This document shows, in pieces, positions 1 to 7,408 of a stretch of 64,000 nt of DNA. Under the pieces are notes generated by a model. It saw only the letters and a program-made list of their open reading frames with translations, was not told the origin of the DNA and searched no databases. How positions within the stretch are numbered: the first letter of the stretch is position 1; each line of letters starts with the position of its first letter. A program made the position numbers and the translations under genes. Origin of the DNA: Rudaea cellulosilytica DSM 22992 (GTDB lineage Bacteria > Pseudomonadota > Gammaproteobacteria > Xanthomonadales > Rhodanobacteraceae); NCBI RefSeq assembly GCF_000378125.1, contig NZ_KB899242.1:992001-1056000 (forward strand), written 5' to 3'.

Positions 1-506
1 CGACGAGTTTCTCGACCTCGCTGTTCGGTCTCGCTTCCTCGCTCGTGCTCGGCTTTCTCGACCTGCAGGCGGGCCACGCACAGAACCGTTTCTACAATGA
101 ACTCGAGGAATGGCTGTCGGGACAGACGCGACTGTCGTCCGGCGCGTTGCAGGGCGATGGCGATGCAAATGTGCCGGCCTACGTGCAGGCGCTGCTCGAA
201 CAGACGGCCGACGGTCTCGAACGCATGCAGCGCGCGCTGATCGAGTCCGAGCGCGAGCGGCGCAATTCGTCCGAACAGCTCGGCGAACTCAATACCCAGC
301 TCGCGCGCCTGACCGACCTGCTCAGCCGCGAATCGCGCGAGATGCGCGGCATGAGCGAGACCCAGGAAGAACTGAAGAACGTGCTGAAGACGCTCGCCGC
401 CGCGCCGAACCAGGGCGCGCGCCTGACCGATGACCTGCGCAGCGAATTCCGCCTGCTCTCGCGCACGATCGCCGCCGCGGTCGACGGCAAGCGCAACGGG
501 GTCTGA
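1..506 (+). CDS. MotA/TolQ/ExbB-like proton-channel subunit (3' part, truncated by window edge)
   Basis: The reading frame is open from base 3 with no start in view, so only the C-terminal part is present. It begins with a hydrophobic stretch (TSFSTSLFGLASSLVLGF) that resembles the last membrane helix of MotA/TolQ/ExbB channel proteins, where Ser/Thr residues line the proton path. About 130 residues of charged, heptad-rich sequence follow, probably a cytoplasmic coiled-coil tail. The next gene starts 3 bp downstream and encodes a MotB-like partner, so the two should form an inner-membrane stator complex energised by ion flow. The overall plan (MotA-like protein with coiled-coil tail plus OmpA-domain partner) recalls ZorA/ZorB of Zorya defence, but the tail is far shorter than typical ZorA and no effector gene is visible. 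Function is unknown. Confidence 0.7.
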   Translation, partial: TSFSTSLFGLASSLVLGFLDLQAGHAQNRFYNELEEWLSGQTRLSSGALQGDGDANVPAYVQALLEQTADGLERMQRALIESERERRNSSEQLGELNTQLARLTDLLSRESREMRGMSETQEELKNVLKTLAAAPNQGARLTDDLRSEFRLLSRTIAAAVDGKRNGV

Positions 507-509
507 GCG

Positions 510-1574
510 ATGAACTCGCTCGCGCGCCGCCGCCGCGGCCTCGACATCTGGCCGGGGTTCGTCGATGCGTTGACGAGCCTCATCCTCGTGATGGTCTTCG
601 TCCTGCTGCTGTTCGCGGTCGGCCAGTTCGTGCTGTCGCAGACCCTGGTCGGCAAGAACAAGGCCCTGGCCGATCTCAATGCGCAGATCGCGCAACTTGC
701 ACAGACACTGTCGCTCGCGCAAGACGCGAAGGCCAAGCTCGATACCAAGGTCAACGAATTGTCGGCCTCGCTCGGCCAATCCAACACCGCGCTCGATGCG
801 GCGCATGCGGAAGCGGCCAAACTGAGCGCCGATATCGCCGCGCTGACCGAGCTGAAGACCCAGCTCGAACAGCAGGTCGCGCAGATGGCCGCGCAGCTCG
901 ACACGTCGAAGAAGGACCTCGTCGCCGCGACCGACCTCAATGCCAAGTCCGCCGCGCAAGTCGAACTGCTCAACCGCCAGCTCGCCGCAGTGCAGGACCA
1001 ACTCAAGCAGATTACGGCCGCGCTCGAGATCGCCAACAAGAACGTCAAGGACAAGGACGTGAAGATCGCCGAGCTCGGCAAGGAGCTGAACATCGCGCTC
1101 GCAAACAAGGTCAACCAGCTCGAGAAGTACCGTTCGGAATTCTTCGGCAAGCTGCGCGAGGCGCTCGGCAATCGGCCCGATATCCAGGTCGTCGGTGACC
1201 GCTTCGTCGTGCCCACCGATATTCTGTTCGATACGGGCTCGGCCGAGCTTTCGCCTGATGCGCAGGCGTCGATGGCCAAGCTGGCGAAGACGCTCAATGA
1301 AGTCGCCGCCGAAATTCCGTCCAGCCTCGACTGGGTGCTGCGCATCGACGGCCACACCGACAAGCGCCCGATCCATACCGACCAGTTCCCCTCGAATTGG
1401 GAACTCTCGACTGCGCGCGCCACCGCGATCGTCAAGCAGCTCGCCGTCCAAGGTATCCAGCCGCGGCATCTCTCCGCGAACGGTTTCGGCCAGTTCCAGC
1501 CGCTTGATCCCAAGGACAGCGAAGCCGCCTACGCGAAGAACCGGCGCATCGAGATCCAGCTGACCAATCGTTGA
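510..1574 (+). CDS. MotB/OmpA-like peptidoglycan-anchored stator subunit
   Basis: A 354-residue protein. After a basic N-terminus a single membrane helix begins at about residue 13 (DIWPGFVDALTSLILVMVF). The Asp in FVDALTS occupies the place of the proton-carrying Asp of MotB. Residues ~45-215 are a long alanine/glutamine-rich coiled coil. The C-terminal ~130 residues are an OmpA/MotB peptidoglycan-binding domain with the hallmarks ILFDTGSAELS, IDGHTDKRPI, NWELSTARA and NRRIEIQL. It starts 3 bp after the stop of the MotA-like gene, so translation is probably coupled. It would anchor a rotating or force-transducing channel to the cell wall. The length and coiled coil differ from flagellar MotB, and no flagellar genes are nearby. 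It could be ZorB-like or belong to an uncharacterised stator family. Confidence 0.82.
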   Translation: MNSLARRRRGLDIWPGFVDALTSLILVMVFVLLLFAVGQFVLSQTLVGKNKALADLNAQIAQLAQTLSLAQDAKAKLDTKVNELSASLGQSNTALDAAHAEAAKLSADIAALTELKTQLEQQVAQMAAQLDTSKKDLVAATDLNAKSAAQVELLNRQLAAVQDQLKQITAALEIANKNVKDKDVKIAELGKELNIALANKVNQLEKYRSEFFGKLREALGNRPDIQVVGDRFVVPTDILFDTGSAELSPDAQASMAKLAKTLNEVAAEIPSSLDWVLRIDGHTDKRPIHTDQFPSNWELSTARATAIVKQLAVQGIQPRHLSANGFGQFQPLDPKDSEAAYAKNRRIEIQLTNR

Positions 1575-1605
1575 TGTGCGCTGCGGGCGCGACGAGCCAC
1601 GTCCG

Positions 1606-2460
1606 TCAGAGCAGGCCTGCTTTGTCTTCGGCTTTGGCGCGTTCCCAGTACGCGTCCTGCACGGTCAGCGATTTGCCGTCGAGCTGTGTGTTTTCGGCTT
1701 GGGCCAACGCCTCCATGCGGCGGAAGCGGCGCTCGAATTTCGCATTCGCCGCGCGCAGCGCCTGCGAGTAATCGACCTTGGCCAGGCGCGCGAGATTGAC
1801 CGCGACGAACAGCACGTCGCCGATCTCGTCTTCCAAGCGCGCGCGATTGGCCGCCTTCGCCGCGACGTCGTGCGCATCGATTTCCGCCGCGGCAACGAGT
1901 TCGCTGCGCACCTCGGCGATTTCTTCCTCAAGCTTGTCGAGCACCGGCCCCGGGTCGGACCAATCGAAACCGATCGTCGATGCGCGCTTCTGCAGCTTGT
2001 AAGCACGCTGCCATTCGGGCAATCCGCGTGAAACACCGGCGAGCACGCTCGTGTCCGCATCGCCCTTGTCCTGGCGTTCGCGGCGCTTCAATTCCTCCCA
2101 TGCTGCGGTTTGCGCGTCGGCGTCCTCGACGCTGAGCAGCTTGCCGGCGGCGTCGGGGAACACGTGCGGATGTCGGCGCAGCATCTTCGCGCAGATCGCA
2201 TCGACCACGTCGGTGAAGGCGAAATGCCCGGCCTCCTCGGCCATGCGCGAGTGGAACACGACCTGCAACAGCAGATCGCCGAGTTCGTCGCGCAGGTCGG
2301 CATAGTCCTTACGGTCGATCGCGTCGGCAACCTCGTACGCCTCTTCGATCGTGTACGGCGCAATTGTGGCGAAGTCCTGCTTCACGTCCCACGGGCAGCC
2401 GCGCACGGGATCGCGCAGCGTGGCCATGATGCGCAGGAGATCTTCGATGGTATGACTCAT
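1606..2460 (-). CDS. mazG: Nucleoside triphosphate pyrophosphohydrolase MazG
   Basis: A 284-residue protein with two MazG repeats. The N-terminal one has the family opening RDPVRGCPWD followed by an EEAYEVADAI and RDELGDLLLQVVFH helix pair. The second has KLEEEIAEVRSEL and LEDEIGDVLFVAVNLARL. Both retain the EExxE and ExxD metal-binding patterns of all-alpha NTP pyrophosphatases. MazG hydrolyses (d)NTPs to NMP and pyrophosphate, which cleans the nucleotide pool and affects (p)ppGpp responses. I chose the ATG at 2460 because it overlaps the cysQ stop (ATGA) and gives the standard start; an in-frame extension to 2637 is unlikely. It is the last gene of a nudE-cysQ-mazG operon of nucleotide-hydrolysing enzymes. 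Confidence 0.95.
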   Translation of the reverse strand: MSHTIEDLLRIMATLRDPVRGCPWDVKQDFATIAPYTIEEAYEVADAIDRKDYADLRDELGDLLLQVVFHSRMAEEAGHFAFTDVVDAICAKMLRRHPHVFPDAAGKLLSVEDADAQTAAWEELKRRERQDKGDADTSVLAGVSRGLPEWQRAYKLQKRASTIGFDWSDPGPVLDKLEEEIAEVRSELVAAAEIDAHDVAAKAANRARLEDEIGDVLFVAVNLARLAKVDYSQALRAANAKFERRFRRMEALAQAENTQLDGKSLTVQDAYWERAKAEDKAGLL

Positions 2461-3269
2461 TCGTCGGCGCTTCCGTCGCGCAGCAGCGCCGCCCAGTCGA
2501 CTGCCTTGTCGCCGAAGGCGAGGAAATCGGGATTGAGCAGCGATTCCTTCGTGTTGTAGGTCAACCGCGAACCGTCGAGCCGGGTCACGCCGCCGCCGGC
2601 CTGCTCGAGCACGCATTGCCCGGCGGCCGTGTCCCACTCGCTGGTCAAGCCGTAACGGACGTACAGATCGGCCTCGCCTTGCGCGGTGCGACAGAACTTG
2701 AGCGAGGAGCCGAGAGAAATCAGCTCGTGCGTGCCGAGCTTGTCCAGCGCGGTAAGCATGCGCGGATCCGCATGCGAGCGGCTGCCAGCGACGATGAGCG
2801 GGGTCATACGCGCACGCGTGGAGATTGCAACGATTCCATGCTGCGGCGTTTGAGCATATGCATGCCCGCCTTGCCAGGCCAGGTACATCTCATCGAGCGC
2901 GGGCGCGTAGACCACACCGAGCGTCGGCGCGCCATCCTCGATCAAGGCGATGTTCACCGTGAATTCGCCGTTGTGCTTGATGAACTCGCGCGTGCCGTCG
3001 AGCGGATCGACCAGCCAATAGCGCGCCCAGCCGCGACGCTCGCTCCACGCCGCCTGTTCGGCGGATTCCTCGGATAGCACCGGAATCTGCGGTGTCAGTT
3101 CCGCGAGGCCGTCGACAATCGCATGGTGCGCGGCAAGATCGGCCGCGGTCAGCGGCGAGGCATCGTCCTTGCGCGCGATCGTGTAGTCGGCGTCGTAGAT
3201 GCGCATGATCGCGGCACCGGCGGTGCGCGCAATCGCGGCGCATTCGCGCGCCAAGTCGGCATGATTCAT
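2457..3269 (-). CDS. cysQ: 3'(2'),5'-bisphosphate nucleotidase CysQ
   Basis: About 270 residues of the inositol-monophosphatase superfamily. Metal-site motifs are visible: SEES, WLVDPLDGTREF and, near the C-terminus, EWDTAAGQCVLEQAGG. The spacing and the DPLDGTREFI form point to CysQ rather than to SuhB or HisN. The enzyme removes the 3'-phosphate from PAP, the by-product of sulfate assimilation. The start is taken as the ATG at 3269; a GTG at 3275 that overlaps the nudE stop is an alternative. The stop overlaps the mazG start by 4 bp. Placement between two other nucleotide hydrolases suggests a shared housekeeping transcript. Confidence 0.93.
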   Translation of the reverse strand: MNHADLARECAAIARTAGAAIMRIYDADYTIARKDDASPLTAADLAAHHAIVDGLAELTPQIPVLSEESAEQAAWSERRGWARYWLVDPLDGTREFIKHNGEFTVNIALIEDGAPTLGVVYAPALDEMYLAWQGGHAYAQTPQHGIVAISTRARMTPLIVAGSRSHADPRMLTALDKLGTHELISLGSSLKFCRTAQGEADLYVRYGLTSEWDTAAGQCVLEQAGGGVTRLDGSRLTYNTKESLLNPDFLAFGDKAVDWAALLRDGSADE

Positions 3270-3271
3270 TG

Positions 3272-3832
3272 TCACACTCGGGGTTGGTAGCGGCCGGCGA
3301 GATACTCGCGCGCCATGAACAGCGCGGCGATCGAACGACCCTCGCTGACTTCAGGATGGGTGAGCAGTGTGTGCAGCTCGGACAGTTTCCACGGCACGAC
3401 TTCGAGTTCCTCAGGCTCGTCGCCGACGAGGCGCTCGGGATACAGGTCGCGCGCGAGGACGACGTGAGTCATTGCGCTCATGTACGAGGGCGACAGCGAC
3501 AGCGTGCCGAGGATGTGCATTTCGCGCGCGCCGTAGCCGATCTCTTCCTTCAGTTCGCGATCCGCGCCCTGCTCAACCGTTTCGTCCTGGTCGAGGCGAC
3601 CCTTGGTCAGGCCGAGTTCGTAGCGCTCGATCCCCGCACCGTATTCGCGCACGAGCAGCACCGTGTCGTCGTCGAGCATCGGCACGACGATGACCGCACC
3701 GAGCCCGGAACTCCTGAGCTTCTCGTAGGTGCGGCGTTCGCCGTTGGAAAATTCGAGGTCGAGCTGCTCGACCTTGAGGAAGCGGCTGCCGTCGACGCTG
3801 CGACGGGCGTGGATGATGGGCGGGATGCGCAT
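3272..3832 (-). CDS. nudE: ADP-compound Nudix hydrolase NudE
   Basis: A 186-residue Nudix protein. The Nudix box is complete: Gly of LTKGRL, then Glu of QDE, then RELKEEIGY, fitting GX5EX7REUXEEXGU. The N-terminal FLKVEQLDLEFSNGERRTYE and the SPSYMSAMTHVVLA stretch after the box resemble NudE, which hydrolyses ADP-ribose, Ap3A and NADH. It is first in the nudE-cysQ-mazG cluster, with 2 bp or an overlap to cysQ. The start at 3832 (MRIPPII) is preceded by the divergent non-coding gap to the Ig-repeat gene. NudF (ADP-ribose pyrophosphatase) is the closest alternative. Confidence 0.88.
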   Translation of the reverse strand: MRIPPIIHARRSVDGSRFLKVEQLDLEFSNGERRTYEKLRSSGLGAVIVVPMLDDDTVLLVREYGAGIERYELGLTKGRLDQDETVEQGADRELKEEIGYGAREMHILGTLSLSPSYMSAMTHVVLARDLYPERLVGDEPEELEVVPWKLSELHTLLTHPEVSEGRSIAALFMAREYLAGRYQPRV

Positions 3833-3907
3833 GACCTTATTCTAACGCGCGCAGCCGCCAAGGCGTCCAATGCAAACCGGGTGCTGCGCGCGGCCCGAAA
3901 GTGACGC

Positions 3908-6358
3908 CTACGCCTGCGAGCGCGGGCGCAGCAGCATCGCACCGATCAGCGCGATCAATCCTGCGAGCGCGGCGAGCATCCAGGACGACGACGCCGGTGC
4001 AGCAACCGGCGGTGCCGGCGCAACATTGACGGCGAGAGTGATCGAGCTTGTCGCCGGCGCGGTATCCGCGTCGCCCGCGTATGTGGCGGTGATCGTGTGC
4101 GTGCCTAGCGACAACGTTGCCGTCGTGTAGCTCGCAGCGCCTCCCGCAAGTGAAACCGTGGCCAGCAGCGTGCTTCCATCGGCGAAGGAAACATTACCGG
4201 TCGCAGCGATAATTACCTTGGATTCGAGCGTCGACTGAATACCGGAATCATGCGTCACTGCAACGGTAGCAGGCGTTGCCGCATTGACCGTGGCCGAGAA
4301 CGTCACCGGAGCGCCTTGCGTGGCCGGATTGGGCGTCGCGGTGAGAGTCATGCTGCTCGACGCTTGCGCGATCGTCACCGCAAGCGTCGCCTGTGTCGCG
4401 GCAGAATAGTCAGGATTGCCGGCCTGATCGGCGAGCACGGTGCAGGTGCCACCGCTCAGCATCGTGACGGTCGCGCCATTCGTATCGCCCGCACTGCAGA
4501 TACCGCTGCTGCTCGCGGCGATCGTGAACACGACCGCATTGCCGGAGACGCCGCCGTTTGCGGAAACCGTGAACGTACCGCCGACCGAGAACACGGGACT
4601 GGCCGGCGTCGCCATGAAGGCAGTGATCGTCTGGCTCGCCATGGCAATGCTCAAGGTCTGATTCGCGGAGGCAGGCGCATAGGTCGCGTCACCCGCCTGG
4701 CTCGCGGTGATCGTGCAGTTGTTCGTGCCGGCATGGATGCCCGTGACGACTCCGGACGTCGCGCCGACCGAACAAGCGGTCGACACGGTGGAGAAGGTGA
4801 TCGGATAGCTGGCACTCGGCGTTGCGCTAGTCGATGCGGTGACGCTGCCGGTGCCGCCGACAACGACACTCGGCGCCGCCCCGAACGTGATCGTCTGTGC
4901 CGTGCCGCTGCTCGTTACCGTCAATGTCGCAGCGGTGGTCGTGGCGCTGCCGATCGTGTTGGTGAACACGGCGCGATACTGGTTGCCGTTCTGCGAGGCC
5001 AAGGTTGTGAACGACAGCGTCGTCGATGTCGCACCGGCGATGTTGGCGAATGTCGCACCGCCATCGGTGCTCTGCTGCCACTGCACGGTCGGCGTCGGAT
5101 TGCCGTTGGCCGCGGCGGTGAACGTCGCGGCGCCGCCGGCCGAGACCGACTGGCTGCTTGGGTTGGTCGTGACCGTCGGTGCGAAGTTCACCGTCAGCGT
5201 CGCCGCCGTGGTCGTCGCGCTGCCCGAGGTGTTGGTGAACACGGCACGGAACTTCGTGCCGTTCTGGCCAGTGGCCACGTTCGGCACGGTCAAGGTCGTG
5301 GTCGTCGCCCCGGCGACGTTCTGGAACGTCGCGCCGCCGTCGGTGCTGAACTGCCATTGCACGGTCGGCATCGGCGTGCCCGATGCCGCCGCGGTGAACG
5401 TCGCCGTCTGCCCGGCGTTGACCGTCTGGTCGGTCGGGTTCTGCGTGATCACAGGTCCGGCTGTTACCGTCAAGGTCGCAGCCGTGGTGGTCGCGCTGCC
5501 AACCGTGTTAGTGAACACCGCGCGATACTGATTGCCGTTCTGCGAGGCCAGCGTCGTGAACGATAGCGTCGTGCTCGTCGCACCGGCGATGTTCTGGAAC
5601 GTCGCGCCGCCATCGGTGCTCTGCTGCCACTGCACGGTCGGCGTCGGATTGCCGTTGGCCGCGGCGGTGAACGTGGCGGTGCTTCCGGCCGAAACCGACT
5701 GGCTGACCGGATTGGTCGTGACCGTCGGTGCGAAGTTCACCGTCAGCGTCGCCGCCGTGGTCGTCGCGCTGCCCGAGGTGTTGGTGAATACCGTACGGAA
5801 CTTCGTGCCGTTCTGGCCGGCCGCCACGTTCGGCACGGTCAAGGTCGTGGTCGTCGCGCCGGCGACGTTCTGGAATGTCGCGCCGCCGTCGGTGCTGAAC
5901 TGCCATTGCACGGTCGGTGTCGGCGTGCCGGTCGCTGCGGCAGTGAACGTCGCCGTCTGCCCAGCGTTGACCGTCTGGTCAACTGGGTTCTGCGTGATCA
6001 CCGGTCCTTGCGTCACCGTCAACGTTGCTGCTGTCGTCGTGGCACTGCCGACGGTGTTGGTGAAAACGGCGCGATACTGATTACCGTTCTGAGATGCCAA
6101 CGTTGTGAACGACAGCGTCGTGCTCGTCGCCCCGGCAACGTTCTGGAACGTCGCACCACCGTCGGTGCTCTGCTGCCACTGCACGGTCGGCGTCGGATTG
6201 CCGTTGGCCGCCGCGGTGAACGTCGCGGTACTGCCGGCCGAAACCGACTGGCTGCTTGGGTTAGTGGTGATCGAGGGGGCTTGTGCCGACGCCGAATTGG
6301 CAAAAAGCAAGCCGAACGCGAGCAGAAAGACCGCTGTCGAGAGCCTGACAATGTTCAT
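3908..6358 (-). CDS. Exported Ig-like repeat protein with IPTL-CTERM-like C-terminal anchor
   Basis: An 816-residue protein. Residues 1-25 are a signal peptide (FLLAFGLLFANSASA, cut before QAPS). Residues ~29-486 are five Ig-like modules in the order A-B-A-B-A, each ~91 residues with the core pattern TVQWQxSTDGGATFxN and SGSATTTAATLTV. Two Big/MBG-like modules with paired Cys follow (~490-660), then one Ig-like_3 module (~665-785, GNVSFADGSTLLATV). The end is PASSSW, a hydrophobic helix and an RPR tail, resembling the IPTL-CTERM/PEP-CTERM sorting signals, though the IPTL tetrad itself is absent. It is probably a surface or cell-envelope protein for adhesion or matrix contact. The start at 6358 was chosen for the signal peptide; an upstream in-frame start at 6532 would bury it and would precede the promoter at 6464-6492. 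No enzyme domain is visible. Confidence 0.88.
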   Translation of the reverse strand: MNIVRLSTAVFLLAFGLLFANSASAQAPSITTNPSSQSVSAGSTATFTAAANGNPTPTVQWQQSTDGGATFQNVAGATSTTLSFTTLASQNGNQYRAVFTNTVGSATTTAATLTVTQGPVITQNPVDQTVNAGQTATFTAAATGTPTPTVQWQFSTDGGATFQNVAGATTTTLTVPNVAAGQNGTKFRTVFTNTSGSATTTAATLTVNFAPTVTTNPVSQSVSAGSTATFTAAANGNPTPTVQWQQSTDGGATFQNIAGATSTTLSFTTLASQNGNQYRAVFTNTVGSATTTAATLTVTAGPVITQNPTDQTVNAGQTATFTAAASGTPMPTVQWQFSTDGGATFQNVAGATTTTLTVPNVATGQNGTKFRAVFTNTSGSATTTAATLTVNFAPTVTTNPSSQSVSAGGAATFTAAANGNPTPTVQWQQSTDGGATFANIAGATSTTLSFTTLASQNGNQYRAVFTNTIGSATTTAATLTVTSSGTAQTITFGAAPSVVVGGTGSVTASTSATPSASYPITFSTVSTACSVGATSGVVTGIHAGTNNCTITASQAGDATYAPASANQTLSIAMASQTITAFMATPASPVFSVGGTFTVSANGGVSGNAVVFTIAASSSGICSAGDTNGATVTMLSGGTCTVLADQAGNPDYSAATQATLAVTIAQASSSMTLTATPNPATQGAPVTFSATVNAATPATVAVTHDSGIQSTLESKVIIAATGNVSFADGSTLLATVSLAGGAASYTTATLSLGTHTITATYAGDADTAPATSSITLAVNVAPAPPVAAPASSSWMLAALAGLIALIGAMLLRPRSQA
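4901..6274 (-). repeat. Tandem 549-bp coding repeat (A-B-A-B-A Ig modules)
   Basis: Matching landmarks recur at exactly 549 bp. The A-type string ttrccgttctgmgakgcc lies at 4983, 5532 and 6081. The B-type string gtgccgttctggcc lies at 5256 and 5805. The period equals 183 codons, that is one A plus one B Ig module. Near-identity at the DNA level, not only protein level, points to recent duplication or gene conversion, and copy number may vary between strains. Boundaries are given to about 20 bp. Confidence 0.85.
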
Positions 6359-6463
6359 GCCGTCCGCCTTGGTCAAAGACAAACCTTGCCGGCCGCACCT
6401 CTGCCCCAGGTGCAGCAAGAGACTGAAGGCACTATCCCCTGCCTTGACGCAATGAGCGGGCCC

Positions 6464-6492
6464 TGTATAGAGGAACGCTAGCCCATTTGCAA
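6464..6492 (-). promoter_or_regulatory. Sigma70-type promoter for the Ig-repeat gene
   Basis: Read on the minus strand there is TTGCAA (6492-6487), a 17-bp spacer and TATACA (6469-6464). This is a good match to the -35/-10 consensus with ideal spacing. Transcription would start near 6457 and leave a leader of about 100 nt with a small CACCT-AGGTG hairpin before the ATG at 6358. Confidence 0.65.
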
Positions 6493-6604
6493 GAAATCCA
6501 GGAGAACCAGGAGATCTAAGCGCAATGGGCATTCGCAGGGCACCTCATCCGCGTCGATCGTTCCTTGATCCAACCCCATCCGTGGCGAACTTTTCCTGCG
6601 GGCC

Positions 6605-7339
6605 TCAGAAGTCGCCGAAAAATGCCTGCAGTGCCGCAACCGCGGCGATGCCGGCCGTCTCGGTGCGCAGGATGCGCGGGCCGAGGCGCAGGCCGTGGAA
6701 CCGGGCGTGGTGCAGCTGAGCGACGTCGTTGTCGGAGAAGCCGCCCTCGGGGCCGACACAGAGGACGACGCCGTTTTCCATGTCCGCAAACTGGCGCAAA
6801 CCCGCATCGCCTTCCGGCAGCAGCGCCAGGCGCAGCGCGGCACCGTCGCCGAGATCGCCGAGCCAGCGGTCGAGACGCAACGGCGCGACGATCTCGGGCA
6901 GGCGCGTGCGTCCGCTCTGCTCGCAGGCGCCGGCAACGACGCTGCGCCAGTGCGCGACACGGCGCTCGGCGCGCTCCTCGTCGAGTTTGACCTCAGTGCG
7001 CTCGGTGACCAGCGGCACGATGCGCGCGACACCGAGCTCGGTCGCCTTCTGCAGAATCCAATCCATCTTCTCGCCGCGCGCGACGCCCTGCGCGAGCGTG
7101 ATGTCGAGGGTCGATTCGCGATTGACCTCGCGCGCCTGCCTGACCTCGGCCGTCACCGCACGCTTGGCAAGCTGCCCCAGTGCCGCGTCGTATTCGCAGC
7201 CGTCGCCGTTGAACAGGATCAGCGGATGCCCGCGCTCCATGCGCAGCACGCGCGCGACGTGCTCGCCAGCCTGTTCCGGCAGCAGCACTTCGATGCCGGC
7301 GCGCAGTGGCTGGTCGGTATAAATTCGTGGAATGCGCAT
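6605..7339 (-). CDS. rsmE: 16S rRNA (uracil(1498)-N(3))-methyltransferase RsmE
   Basis: A 244-residue SPOUT-family protein. An N-terminal PUA-like domain (RIYTDQPL, EHVARVLRMERG, LFNGDGCEYDA) is followed by the knotted SAM-binding domain with the signatures KMDWILQKATELGV, EQSGRTRLPEI, VGPEGGFSDNDV and LGPRILRTETA. RsmE methylates U1498 of 16S rRNA in the assembled 30S subunit. The start is the ATG at 7339 (MRIPRIYT); the in-frame extension upstream has no support. It lies alone between the Ig-repeat gene and the amylase gene on the same strand. Confidence 0.96.
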   Translation of the reverse strand: MRIPRIYTDQPLRAGIEVLLPEQAGEHVARVLRMERGHPLILFNGDGCEYDAALGQLAKRAVTAEVRQAREVNRESTLDITLAQGVARGEKMDWILQKATELGVARIVPLVTERTEVKLDEERAERRVAHWRSVVAGACEQSGRTRLPEIVAPLRLDRWLGDLGDGAALRLALLPEGDAGLRQFADMENGVVLCVGPEGGFSDNDVAQLHHARFHGLRLGPRILRTETAGIAAVAALQAFFGDF

Positions 7340-7408
7340 CGCCAGATTGTAATGAAAGAGCAACGGACGCGGGATAGGCGAACGGCGAGTCGCGCCTCTC
7401 GCGCCGCA

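Noticed and set aside
1-1574. Complete Zorya defence system
   Set aside because: Only the ZorAB-like pair is visible, the MotA-like tail is short, and no ZorC, ZorD or ZorE homologue is in the window.
4250-6110. Several plus-strand open frames with repeated Val/Ala-rich sequence
   Set aside because: They are reverse readings of the Ig-repeat gene; their repetition follows the 549-bp coding repeat.
4901-6274. Possible CRISPR-like or satellite array
   Set aside because: The period is 549 bp with coding continuity and Ig modules; there are no short repeat-spacer units.
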